Assembly: GCA_964576075.1 (NCBI GenBank)
Contig: CAZNTX010000082.1
Coordinates: forward strand, 1-16,923
Origin: Thermohalobaculum sp964576075
GTDB lineage: Bacteria; Pseudomonadota; Alphaproteobacteria; Rhodobacterales; Rhodobacteraceae
Length of the DNA: 16,923 nucleotides
Reading direction: 5' to 3'
Shown piece by piece: positions 8,159 through 15,742 of the stretch (position 1 is the first letter of the stretch; every line of letters starts with the position of its first letter). The position numbers were made by a program, and so were the translations under genes. The notes below the pieces were generated by a model. That model was not told the origin of the DNA, ran no database searches, and saw nothing but the letters and a program-made list of their open reading frames with translations.

Positions 8159-9088
8159 TCAAAGCCCGAGCGCCGCGCGCACGGCGGGCAGGCCGGGCTC
8201 GCCCTCCAGGGTCTCGACCCCCGCGAGCCAGCCCTCGAGCACGCCCGGGTTCTCCGCGAGCCAGGCGGTGGCGGCCTGTTGCGGATCCTCGCCGTCGTCG
8301 AGGATCGCGGCCATGATCTCGTTCTCCATCGCCAGGGTGAATTCGAGGTTCTGCAGGAGCTGCCCGACATTGGGGCATTCCTCCACATAGCCCGCGCGGG
8401 TGTTGGTGTAGACCGTCGCGCCGCCGTAGTTCGGGCCGAAGACGTCGTCCCCGCCGGAGAGATAGGTGAGGTCGAAATTGGCGTTCATCGGATGGGGCTC
8501 CCAGGCGAGGAACACCTCCGCCTCGCCCCGGCGCGCGGCGCGGCCGACCTGGGCGAGCATCCCCTGCTCCGAGCTCTCCACCAGCTCGAACTCGGCGAGG
8601 CCGAACTGGTCGCCCTCGATCATCTCGAGGATCAGGCGGTTGCCGTCGTTGCCGGGCTCGATTCCGTAGATCTTGGCGTCGAGCGCCTCGGCCTGCCCCG
8701 CGATGTCGGCGAAATCCGCGATGCCGAGGGCCGCGCCCTCAGCATTGGTCGCGAGGGTGTATTTCGCCCCCTCGAGGTTCACGCCGACGATATCCACCGT
8801 GCCGGCCTCGCGATAGGGCGCGATATCGCCCTCCATGGTGGGCATCCAGTTGCCGAGGAACACGTCGATGTCGCCGGCCGCGAGCGAGGCATAGGTCACC
8901 GGGACCGAGAGGATCTTCACCTCCACCTCGTAGCCGAGCGCCTCGAGCACCGTGCGGGTCGCGGCGGTGGTGGCGGTGATGTCGGTCCAGCCGACATCGG
9001 AGAAGGTGACCTCCGAGCAGTCGGCGGCGGCGGCGCCGGCGAGGCCGGCGAGCGCAGTGGCGGCGGCGATGGTCTTGAGCGCGGTCAT
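8159..9088 (-). CDS. choX: Choline-binding periplasmic protein ChoX
   Basis: Periplasmic receptor of the choline importer (OpuAC/ProX-like fold). It has 309 residues and a Sec signal with likely cleavage after Ala22 (AAA-D). The SDVGWTDITATTA segment at 30-42 is close to the Sinorhizobium protein. From memory, ChoX binds choline with an aromatic box W43, W90, Y119, W205 plus D45 and N156. Here W34, W81, Y110, W196, D36 and N147 are all shifted by exactly nine, so the pocket is intact and choline is the best substrate (betaine weaker). The frame extends to 9151, but ATG 9088 has a GGGAGAGAG ribosome site and begins the signal peptide. It is first of choXWV and follows sulP after 90 bp on the same strand. 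Confidence 0.95.
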   Translation of the reverse strand: MTALKTIAAATALAGLAGAAAADCSEVTFSDVGWTDITATTAATRTVLEALGYEVEVKILSVPVTYASLAAGDIDVFLGNWMPTMEGDIAPYREAGTVDIVGVNLEGAKYTLATNAEGAALGIADFADIAGQAEALDAKIYGIEPGNDGNRLILEMIEGDQFGLAEFELVESSEQGMLAQVGRAARRGEAEVFLAWEPHPMNANFDLTYLSGGDDVFGPNYGGATVYTNTRAGYVEECPNVGQLLQNLEFTLAMENEIMAAILDDGEDPQQAATAWLAENPGVLEGWLAGVETLEGEPGLPAVRAALGL

Positions 9089-9120
9089 CTCTCTCTCCCT
9101 GTCCCTGTCGCGCGGCCCCC

Positions 9121-9137
9121 GGGGGCGCGCCGCCCCC
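9121..9137 (-). terminator. Stem-loop between sulP and choX
   Basis: A 7-bp perfect stem (GGGGGCG / CGCCCCC) with a 3-base loop starts about 40 bases after the sulP stop and about 30 bases before the choX start. It abuts a 12-base palindrome (GCCCCCGGGGGC, 9115-9126), so two pairings of the same C-run compete. There is no T-tract. It could attenuate or terminate transcription between sulP and choX, or stabilise the choX mRNA 5' end. Confidence 0.35.
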
Positions 9138-9178
9138 ATCATCGGGACCATGCGGGGAGTCGCAAGCCCCTTTCCCGC

Positions 9179-10915
9179 TCAGCCGGGCCCGCGCAGCTCG
9201 GCGGGCGGGGCGAGGGCCGCCACCGCGTCGTAATGCGAGAGGAACACCCGCCCGTTGAGATCGTCGAGGAAATGCGTGGTCTCGAGCCGGTCCATCACCG
9301 GGCCCTTCACCTCCGAGAGGTGGAAGCCGATCCCGAGATCCCGCAGCCGGGCGTTCACCGCCTCGAGGCTCTCGAGCGCGGAGAAGTCGATCTCGTTCAC
9401 CGCCGAGCACATCAGCACCACATGCGCGATCTCCGGGCGCTCGGCCACGCGGTCCTGGATCATCTCCTCGAGGAAGCGGGCATTGACGAAATAGAGGCTC
9501 TCGTCGACCCGCAGGGCGAGGAGCCGCGGATCGGTCAGCACCTCGTGCCGCAGCACGTTGCGGAAATGATGGGTGCCGGGGACGAGGCCGACCTCGGCCA
9601 CATGCGGGCGCGAGGTCTTGTAGAGATGGAGCGCGAGGGAGAGCGCCACCCCCGCGGCCACCCCGATCTCCACCCCGAGCCCGAGGGTGAGCAGGATCGT
9701 CGCCGCCACCGCCGCGAAATCCGACCGCGCATAGCGCCAGGTCCGCCGCAGGATCTTCAGATCGACGAGCGAGAGGACGGCGACGACGATGGTCGCCGCG
9801 AGCGTGGCCTTCGGGAGGTAGTAGAGCGCCGGGGTAAGCGCGACCGCGGCGACGGCGAGCCCGATGGCGGTGAAGGCCCCGGCCGCCGGGGTCTCCGCGC
9901 CCGCATCGTGGTTCACCACAGAGCGCGCGAAGCCGCCCGTCACCGGATAGCCCCCGGTGAAGGCCGCGCCGAGATTGGCCGCGCCGAGGCCGATCAGCTC
10001 CTGGTCCGGGTCGATCCGCTCGCGCCGCTTGGCCGCGAGCGTCTGGCCGACGGAGACCGATTCGACGAAGCCGACGATCGAGATGAGCGCCGCCGGCAGC
10101 GCGAGCTCCGCGATCAGATCGGGCGCGACCTCGGGCAGGGTGAAGGGCGGCAGGCTCGCCGGCACCGCGCCGACCACCGCCACCCCCGCGGCGTCGAGCC
10201 CGAGAAGCCAGACCGCCGCCGTGCTCGCCGCGACCGCCGCCACCGGGCCCGCCCGCGTCGCCACCTCGGCGGGCCGGTCCCCGAGCCCCGCCCGCCGGAG
10301 CGCTGGCCCGAGCCCCCGGCGCGCCCAGAACAGGAACCCCGTCGCCCCCGCCCCGATCGCGAGCGTCGCCCCGTGGATCTCTCCGAGCCCCGCGAGGAGC
10401 GCGGCCCCCATCTCCGGCAGCGTCCCCCCGCCGCCCTCGACCCCGAGCAACCCCGCGAGCTGGCTCGTCGCGATCAAGAGGCCGGAGGCCGTCACGAAGC
10501 CCGCGATCACCGGATGGCTGAGGAAATTCGCCAGAAAGCCCAGCCGCAAGAGCCCGAGGAGCGCCAGAAACGCCCCCGAGAGCAAGGCGAGCGTCAGCGC
10601 CGCCGCGGCATAGCCCGCCGTCCCCGCGGCCGCCACCTCCCCGATCGCCGAGGCCGTCATCAGCGAGACCACGGCCACCGGCCCGACCGCGAGCGCCCGC
10701 GAGGTGCCGAAGAGCGCATAGAGCAGGATCGGCAGGATCGAGGCGTAGAGCCCCGCCTCCGGCGGCAGCCCGGCGAGCAGCGCATAGGCGAGCGACTGCG
10801 GGATCAGCATGATCGTGACGATCGCCGCGGCGATCAGATCGTTCGACAGCGCCCGCCGGTCGTAGCGCCGCCCCCAGTCGAGCACCGGCAGATAGCGCCC
10901 GAGACCCCTGCCCAT
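9179..10915 (-). CDS. SulP/SLC26 family anion transporter with STAS domain
   Basis: Inner-membrane anion transporter of the sulfate permease family, 578 residues. The conserved N-terminal membrane signature PPEAGLYASILPILLYALFG spans 51-70 and is followed by TSRALAVGPVAVVS. Roughly 12-14 hydrophobic segments occupy 28-430. The second signature region is AFTGGYPVTGGFARSVVNHDAGA (318-340). A cytoplasmic STAS domain covers about 455-566 (ALRVDESLYFVNARFLEE...VVLMCSAVNEIDFSALESL), where Ser512 and neighbours lie at the usual regulatory loop. Substrate cannot be read from sequence: sulfate, bicarbonate and others are known in the family. The ATG at 10915 has GGGAGAGG about 9 bases upstream. Position directly before choXWV suggests a link to choline or choline sulfate, which is inference. 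Confidence 0.93.
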   Translation of the reverse strand: MGRGLGRYLPVLDWGRRYDRRALSNDLIAAAIVTIMLIPQSLAYALLAGLPPEAGLYASILPILLYALFGTSRALAVGPVAVVSLMTASAIGEVAAAGTAGYAAAALTLALLSGAFLALLGLLRLGFLANFLSHPVIAGFVTASGLLIATSQLAGLLGVEGGGGTLPEMGAALLAGLGEIHGATLAIGAGATGFLFWARRGLGPALRRAGLGDRPAEVATRAGPVAAVAASTAAVWLLGLDAAGVAVVGAVPASLPPFTLPEVAPDLIAELALPAALISIVGFVESVSVGQTLAAKRRERIDPDQELIGLGAANLGAAFTGGYPVTGGFARSVVNHDAGAETPAAGAFTAIGLAVAAVALTPALYYLPKATLAATIVVAVLSLVDLKILRRTWRYARSDFAAVAATILLTLGLGVEIGVAAGVALSLALHLYKTSRPHVAEVGLVPGTHHFRNVLRHEVLTDPRLLALRVDESLYFVNARFLEEMIQDRVAERPEIAHVVLMCSAVNEIDFSALESLEAVNARLRDLGIGFHLSEVKGPVMDRLETTHFLDDLNGRVFLSHYDAVAALAPPAELRGPG

Positions 10916-10984
10916 CGCGCCCCCTCTCCCTGACCGGACCGGACCCTCCCGACCTCGCGTGCCTTACCACCGCGCCCCACCCGC

Positions 10985-11014
10985 CGTGGCTGCGGCACGA
11001 CGCCCGCAGCCGCG
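10985..11014 (-). promoter_or_regulatory. Stem-loop about 70 bp upstream of sulP
   Basis: GGCTGCGG (10988-10995) and CCGCAGCC (11004-11011) form a perfect 8-bp stem with an 8-base loop. Two further pairs and one G-T wobble can extend it on the plus strand. It lies in the 426-bp non-coding gap (10916-11341) between the kinase/regulator operon end and sulP. It could be the terminator of the upstream operon or a sulP leader structure. No promoter boxes are convincing nearby. Confidence 0.4.
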
Positions 11015-11022
11015 CCCCCCTC

Positions 11023-11335
11023 GGGCGAGGCGCCCCCGCGACCCGCAAGGCCCCGACGCCGCAGGCGAGGCCCCCGGCGAGGAGCGCGCGCGAGCGTGCG
11101 AGGAGCCGTCCCCCGCAACCGCCGCACACCGCGCCCCGGGCGAGGCGCCCCCGCGCGCCGCAAGGCCCGACGCCGAAGGCGAGGCCCCCGGCGAGGAGCG
11201 CGCGCGAGCGTGCGAGGAGCCGCCCCCCGCAACCGCCGCACACCGCGCCCCGGGCGAGGCGCCCCCGCGCGCCGCAAGGCCCGACGCCGAAGGCGAGGCC
11301 CCCGGCGAGGAGCGCGCGCGAGCGTGCGAGGAGCC
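11023..11335. repeat. GC-rich tandem repeat, about 114-bp unit, 2.7 copies
   Basis: Copy 1 starts at 11023 (115 bp), copy 2 at 11138 (114 bp) and partial copy 3 at 11252 (84 bp). Copies 2 and 3 match without a difference over the shared 84 bases. Copy 1 has one extra C and a few substitutions. Each unit holds small potential hairpins: GGGCG-AGG-CGCCC, GCC-GCAA-GGC, CGCC-GAA-GGCG and CGCGC-GAGC-GTGCG (11138-11214 in copy 2). It begins 7 bases beyond the stop codon of the LuxR gene. A 38-residue in-frame repeat can be read on either strand, but there is no ribosome site and the frames look like composition shadows. I treat it as non-coding. Confidence 0.85.
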
Positions 11336-11341
11336 CGCGCC

Positions 11342-12265
11342 TCAGTCGTCCCGGCTCTGCAACGCCAGCGCCACCGCCGAAGTCCGGTTGTCGACCCCGA
11401 GCTTGGCGTAGATCTGCTCGAGATGCTTCGTCACCGTTCGCGGGCTGAGCGCCAGGATGCTCGCGATGTCGCGGTTCGACTTGCCATGGGCGAGCCAGGT
11501 GAGCACCTCGCCCTCCCTGCGCGTCAGCCCGAAGCGCTCGGCGAGGCGCTTGGCCGGCGGCTCGTCCGAGGACGGCATGACCCGGACGAGATGCGCCCCC
11601 TTGGCCGTGCGCGTCAGATAGGAGAGCTCGACCCGCGCCCCCGCCCCGGTCAGGATCTCGAGCGGGCGCGTGTCGGAGACCGGGCGACGGCCGCTCTCCA
11701 CGAGCCAGCCGGACAACTCGGCGCCGAGATCCGCCGCACCGGCCTCCTCCCCTCCGGCCTCGCCGATCAGGCGCTCGGCCCCGGGCGAGGCCCAGAGCAC
11801 CGTCCCGTCGTCCTCGAGCGCCATCACCGCGCGCCCGGCGGCGTCGAGGGCCGCGCGCGCTTCGGCGACGATCCGGGCATTGGCCGCATGGACGGCGATC
11901 CGCGCGACCAGCCCGTCCGCATCCACGGGCTTCGTGAGGTAGTCCACCCCGCCGGCGGCGAGCCCGCGCACCACGTCGGCGCTGTCGCTGAGCCCGGTCA
12001 TGAAGATCACCGGGGTCGCCGCGAAGCGGGGGTCGGCCTTGAGGCGGCGGCAGGTCTCGAAGCCGTCGAGCCCCGGCATCACCGCATCGAGCAGCACCAC
12101 GTCCGGATCGACCCGGCCGAGCAGGTCGAGCGCCGCCTGCCCGTCGCGGGCGACGAGGACGGTGAGCCCGGCCTCCTCCATCGCCTCCGTGAGCATTCGG
12201 AGCGTCTCCGGGCTGTCGTCGACCAGGAGGACGATCTCGCGGCGGGCCCGGTCGACGGGGCTCAT
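11342..12265 (-). CDS. Response regulator, receiver + LuxR/NarL-type DNA-binding domain
   Basis: Probable transcription factor partner of the fused permease-kinase. 307 residues in three parts. The receiver domain spans 10-128, with acidic pair Asp16-Asp17, phospho-acceptor Asp60 (VVLLDAVMPG) and Lys112. A middle segment, about 135-230, looks like a degenerate PAS fold (AGRAVMALEDDGTVLWASPGAERLIGE). The C-terminal LuxR helix-turn-helix is at 245-303 (LTRREGEVLTWLAHGKSNRDIA...RTVTKHLEQIYAKLGV). The LTxREGEVLxWLAxGKSNxxIA signature is strong. The start ATG overlaps the kinase stop (ATGA), so the two are made together. The extra middle domain makes it longer than standard NarL/FixJ regulators (~210). 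Likely target: the inverted repeat before urtA. Confidence 0.92.
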   Translation of the reverse strand: MSPVDRARREIVLLVDDSPETLRMLTEAMEEAGLTVLVARDGQAALDLLGRVDPDVVLLDAVMPGLDGFETCRRLKADPRFAATPVIFMTGLSDSADVVRGLAAGGVDYLTKPVDADGLVARIAVHAANARIVAEARAALDAAGRAVMALEDDGTVLWASPGAERLIGEAGGEEAGAADLGAELSGWLVESGRRPVSDTRPLEILTGAGARVELSYLTRTAKGAHLVRVMPSSDEPPAKRLAERFGLTRREGEVLTWLAHGKSNRDIASILALSPRTVTKHLEQIYAKLGVDNRTSAVALALQSRDD

Positions 12266-15200
12266 GCGATCGGCTCCCGCGGATCGACCATCCGGCGCAG
12301 GCTCTCGAAATCGAAGCGGTCGAGATGGCGCTCGGCCTCCTCGACGAAGGCGTGCCAGTCCGGGCTCGCCGCGCGCAGCTCCGCGAGCGCCTCGGACACC
12401 GCGCTCGGATGGTGGATCGTCGCCGCCTCGCGCAGCCCCGCGAGCAGCGCCTCGGGCGGGCGCGCGAGGCGCGGGCGCGCAGGCGGCGCGGGGTCCTCGT
12501 AGAGCCAGACGAGGCCGAGCGTGCGGGCGATGCGGGCGAGGAGATCGTCGACCCGGATCGGCTTGGTCACGAAACCCTGGTGCATCCGCCCCGGCGTGTC
12601 GCTGCGCGCCTTGTCGAAGGCATGGGCGGAGATCATGAAGACCGGCGCCGTGACCCCGTGGTCGAGCCGCATCCGGCGCAGGAGCGTCCAGCCGTCGGTC
12701 CCGGGCATCGCGACGTCGAGCAGCAAGAGATCGGGGGCGAGGCTCGGCAGGATCGCCTCCGCCGCGGCCGCGTTCTCGGCGAAGGCGAGGTCGAAGCCGA
12801 TGGGGCCGAGCATGTCGGCGACGAGCTTGCGGTGCTCGGGGTTGTCGTCGACCACGAGGATCTGCCGCCGCCGCCCGGCATAGCCGCGGATGCGCCGGCT
12901 CTTCTCGCGCTCCTCCGGCCCCGGGGCTGCGGCCCGGGGCAGGCGCAGGCGCACCCGGAAGGTGCTGCCCGTGCCGGGCGCGCTCGTCAGGCTCAGCTCG
13001 CCCCCGAGCATCTCGCAGAGGAGCTTGGTGATGGTGAGCCCGAGCCCGGTGCCCGGGACCGGGGAGGTCGGGTCCTCGATCCGCTCGAAGGGCCGGAAGA
13101 CGATCTCGCGCTTCTCCTCGGGGATGCCCCGCCCGGTGTCGACGATCTCGACGGTCGCCGTGTCGCTCGCATAGCGCACGACGAAGCGCACCGAGCCGCG
13201 ATCGGTGTAGCGCACCGCGTTCGAGAGCAGGTTCATCAGGATCTGGCGAACCCGCTTCTCGTCGCCATGCACCGAATGCGGCAGGTTCGGCGCGAAATCG
13301 GCGACGAAGTCGAGATTCTTCTCGGCGGCCTGCATGCGGATGATGGCGGCGATGTCGTCGAGGCATTCGCGGAAGCGGATCAGGTCGCGATAGACCTCGA
13401 GCCGGCCCGCCTCGATCCGGCTGATGTCGAGCAGCCCCTCGATCAGCCCGCCGAGATGCTCGGCCGAGCGGCGGATCACGCCGATCCCGGTGCGGCGGTG
13501 GCGGGGCATCGTCGGGTCGCCCTCCATGAGCTGGGCGTAGCCGAGGATGGCGTTCAGGGGCGTGCGCAGCTCGTGGCTGAGGCCGACGACATAGCGGCTC
13601 TTGGCCTCGTTGGCGGCCTCCGCGTCCTCCTTGGCCTTCTGCAGGGCGGCGTCGGTCAGGCGGTGCGCCTCGATCTCCTCGACGAGCCGGGCGGCTTGGG
13701 TCTCGGCCTCGCGCAGCGCCCGGGTGCGGCTCTCGTCGGCGAGCACATGCAGCCAGGTCGCCACGCCCACGACGAGGACGAGCATGCAGAAGGCCATCAG
13801 GAAGCCGAGCTCCAGGGTTCCCGGCCCCGCCGCCCCGGTCAACGTGAGCTGCTGGTGGATCAGGAAGAGCCCCGCCCCGATGATGACGAGGAAGCCGACG
13901 AAGATGCCGAGGAAATGCCCCGTGCGCGCCCGCCAGAGCGGCCGCGCGCGCTCCGGCAGCCAGCCGAAGAGCCAGGCGCCGAGCGCCTCGGGCCCGGCGA
14001 CGGGCGGCTTGCACCGGTCGGCGCAGGTGGCGTCGAGGGTGCAGCAGAGCGAGCAGATGTCGCCCTTGTGGAACGGACAGGCGACCATGTCCTCGGCGTC
14101 GAAGGCATGGCCGCAGAGCGCGCAGGCGCCGGCCTCTGGCGGGGTCTCGGGGCTGCGGGCGAGATAGAAGCGCCCCTTCGTCGCCCAGGCGATGGCGGGG
14201 GCGGAGACGAGCGCGAGGGCGAGCGCCACGAAGGAGGAGAGCGCCGCCGCGAGCGGGCCGAAGACGCCGAGATAGCACAGCAGCGAGCCGATCACCGCGA
14301 TCGTCATCGCCCCCGCGCCGACCGGGTTGACGTCGTAGAGATAGCCGCGGCGGAACTCGATCCGGCGGGGGCTGAGCCCGAGCGGCTTGGCGATCACGAG
14401 ATCGGCGACCAATGCCCCCACCCAGGCCACCGCCACATGGGCGTAGAGCCCGAGCGTGTTCTCGAGCGCGCCGAAGACGCCGAACTCCATCAGCATCAGC
14501 GCGATCACCACGTTGAAGATCAGCCAGACCACCCGCCCCGGATGGCTGTGGGTCAGCCGCGAGAAGAAGTTGGACCAGGCGATGGAGCCCGCATAGGCGT
14601 TGGTCACGTTGATCTTGAGCTGGCAGATGATGACGAAGACGCCGGTGATCACCACCGCCACCGCCTCCCAGGGCAGCACGGTGGAGAAGGCGGCGAAATA
14701 CATCTGCGTCGGCTCGACGGCGTGCTGCGCGAGCACCCCGCTCTCGAGGGCGAGCACCGCGAGGAAGGAGCCGACGAGCATCTTGAGCGTCCCGATCGCC
14801 GCCCATCCAGGCCCCGCGGCGACGAGGGCGGCCCACCATTTGAGCCGCTCGCGCGGGGTGCGCGGCTCCGGCAGGAAGCGCAGGAAGTCCACCTGCTCCC
14901 CGATCTGCGCGGCGAGCGAGAAGATCACCGCGGAGGCGAGGGCGAAGGGCAGGAGATCGAGCCCCCCCTCCCAGAGCCGGCCCTCCTGCTCGAGCCAGGG
15001 GACGAGGTCCGAGCCCGTCCAGAGCAGGAAGACGAGCGGCAGGAGCTGCAGCCCGACCCAGAGCGGCTGCGTCCATTTCTGGAACACGCCGATCCGGGCG
15101 AAGCCGTGCGTCACCAGCGGGATCACGATCAGCGCGTTCAGGATGTAGCCGATCTCCAGCGGCACGCCGAAGCAGAATTCGAGCGCGAGCGACAGGATCG

Positions 15201-15618
15201 CCGCCTCCAGCGCGAAGAAGATGAAGGTGAAGGAGGCGTAGATCAGCGAGGTGATCGTCGAGCCGAGATAGCCGAAGCCGGCGCCGCGGGTCAGCAGGTC
15301 GATATCCACCCCGGCCTTGGCGGCGTGATAGCTGATCGGCAGGCCGGTGAGAAACAGGATCAGCCCGACGACGAGGTTCGCGGCCACCGCGTTGTCGAAG
15401 CCGTAGGAGAGCGTGATCGCCCCGCCGATCGCCTCGAGCGCGAGGAAGGAGATCGAGCCGAGGGCGGTGTTGGCCACCCGCCCGTAGGACCATTTGCGCG
15501 CCCGCCGCGCGGTGAAGCGGAGCGCGAAATCCTCGAGCGTCTCGTTGGCGACCCATTGGTTGTAGGTCCGCCGCACCCTGACGGCGCCGTCGTCTCGGTC
15601 CACTGGAAAGTCCGGCAT
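12262..15618 (-). CDS. NCS1 permease-histidine kinase-receiver fusion (transporter-type sensor kinase)
   Basis: 1118 residues, inner membrane. Residues about 25-480 form an NCS1-type nucleobase/allantoin/hydantoin permease with around 12 helices (EAIGGAITLSYGF at 62-74; KINVTNAYAGSIAWSN at 335-350). A Cys/His-rich segment follows (Cys499, 502, 514, 522, 525, 526, 532, 536; His504, His517). Two further helices lie at 569-588 and 604-622, then a coiled-coil-like linker to about 675. The kinase core has the H-box SHELRTPLN with His682, N-box at 796-800, DTGRGIP at 827-833 and GTGLGL at 856-861. The receiver has Asp924/925, acceptor Asp968 and Lys1019. A helical tail of about 70 residues ends it. 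Architecture parallels CbrA/CrbS, where an SLC5 transporter is fused to a kinase. The ATG at 15618 has AGGAGG 13 bases up, slightly far. Divergent from urtA, suggesting urea or ureide sensing (inference). It overlaps the LuxR gene by 4 bp. Confidence 0.93.
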   Translation of the reverse strand: MPDFPVDRDDGAVRVRRTYNQWVANETLEDFALRFTARRARKWSYGRVANTALGSISFLALEAIGGAITLSYGFDNAVAANLVVGLILFLTGLPISYHAAKAGVDIDLLTRGAGFGYLGSTITSLIYASFTFIFFALEAAILSLALEFCFGVPLEIGYILNALIVIPLVTHGFARIGVFQKWTQPLWVGLQLLPLVFLLWTGSDLVPWLEQEGRLWEGGLDLLPFALASAVIFSLAAQIGEQVDFLRFLPEPRTPRERLKWWAALVAAGPGWAAIGTLKMLVGSFLAVLALESGVLAQHAVEPTQMYFAAFSTVLPWEAVAVVITGVFVIICQLKINVTNAYAGSIAWSNFFSRLTHSHPGRVVWLIFNVVIALMLMEFGVFGALENTLGLYAHVAVAWVGALVADLVIAKPLGLSPRRIEFRRGYLYDVNPVGAGAMTIAVIGSLLCYLGVFGPLAAALSSFVALALALVSAPAIAWATKGRFYLARSPETPPEAGACALCGHAFDAEDMVACPFHKGDICSLCCTLDATCADRCKPPVAGPEALGAWLFGWLPERARPLWRARTGHFLGIFVGFLVIIGAGLFLIHQQLTLTGAAGPGTLELGFLMAFCMLVLVVGVATWLHVLADESRTRALREAETQAARLVEEIEAHRLTDAALQKAKEDAEAANEAKSRYVVGLSHELRTPLNAILGYAQLMEGDPTMPRHRRTGIGVIRRSAEHLGGLIEGLLDISRIEAGRLEVYRDLIRFRECLDDIAAIIRMQAAEKNLDFVADFAPNLPHSVHGDEKRVRQILMNLLSNAVRYTDRGSVRFVVRYASDTATVEIVDTGRGIPEEKREIVFRPFERIEDPTSPVPGTGLGLTITKLLCEMLGGELSLTSAPGTGSTFRVRLRLPRAAAPGPEEREKSRRIRGYAGRRRQILVVDDNPEHRKLVADMLGPIGFDLAFAENAAAAEAILPSLAPDLLLLDVAMPGTDGWTLLRRMRLDHGVTAPVFMISAHAFDKARSDTPGRMHQGFVTKPIRVDDLLARIARTLGLVWLYEDPAPPARPRLARPPEALLAGLREAATIHHPSAVSEALAELRAASPDWHAFVEEAERHLDRFDFESLRRMVDPREPIA

Positions 15619-15742
15619 TCCGGTTTCCGATCCTCCTGGGGCGCGGCGCGCCCCTCGCAGCCTGGCCTCGTCCCTCCGCGCAGCGCCCTCCCGCCCCGTC
15701 TCGGGCTTTCAGACAGTTTTAAGGAACGAACTGCGCAGGGCG

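Noticed and set aside
7757..10933. Plus-strand open frame of more than 1000 codons opposite choW, choX and sulP
   Set aside because: It is antisense to three clearly identified genes, is rich in Arg/His/Gly/Glu with no domain, and arises from G/C-biased third positions that remove stop codons.
10834..11277. Minus-strand Arg-rich repeat protein across the array and into sulP
   Set aside because: Overlaps the sulP start in another frame, extreme Arg/Pro composition, no ribosome site.
11023..11335. CRISPR array
   Set aside because: The repeats are directly abutting 114-bp units without unique spacers, and no cas gene is nearby.
10959..11411. Plus-strand frame encoding a 38-residue Glu/Ala/Pro repeat across the tandem array
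   Set aside because: GTG start without ribosome site, runs antisense into the LuxR gene, and the repeat unit is divisible by three, so any frame stays open. A real repeat protein cannot be fully excluded but has no support.
11342..15556. One continuous 1404-codon minus-strand frame joining kinase and LuxR regulator
   Set aside because: Only its last 308 codons are real (the LuxR gene). The upstream part is out of frame with the permease-kinase, which has a clean stop and an ATGA overlap.
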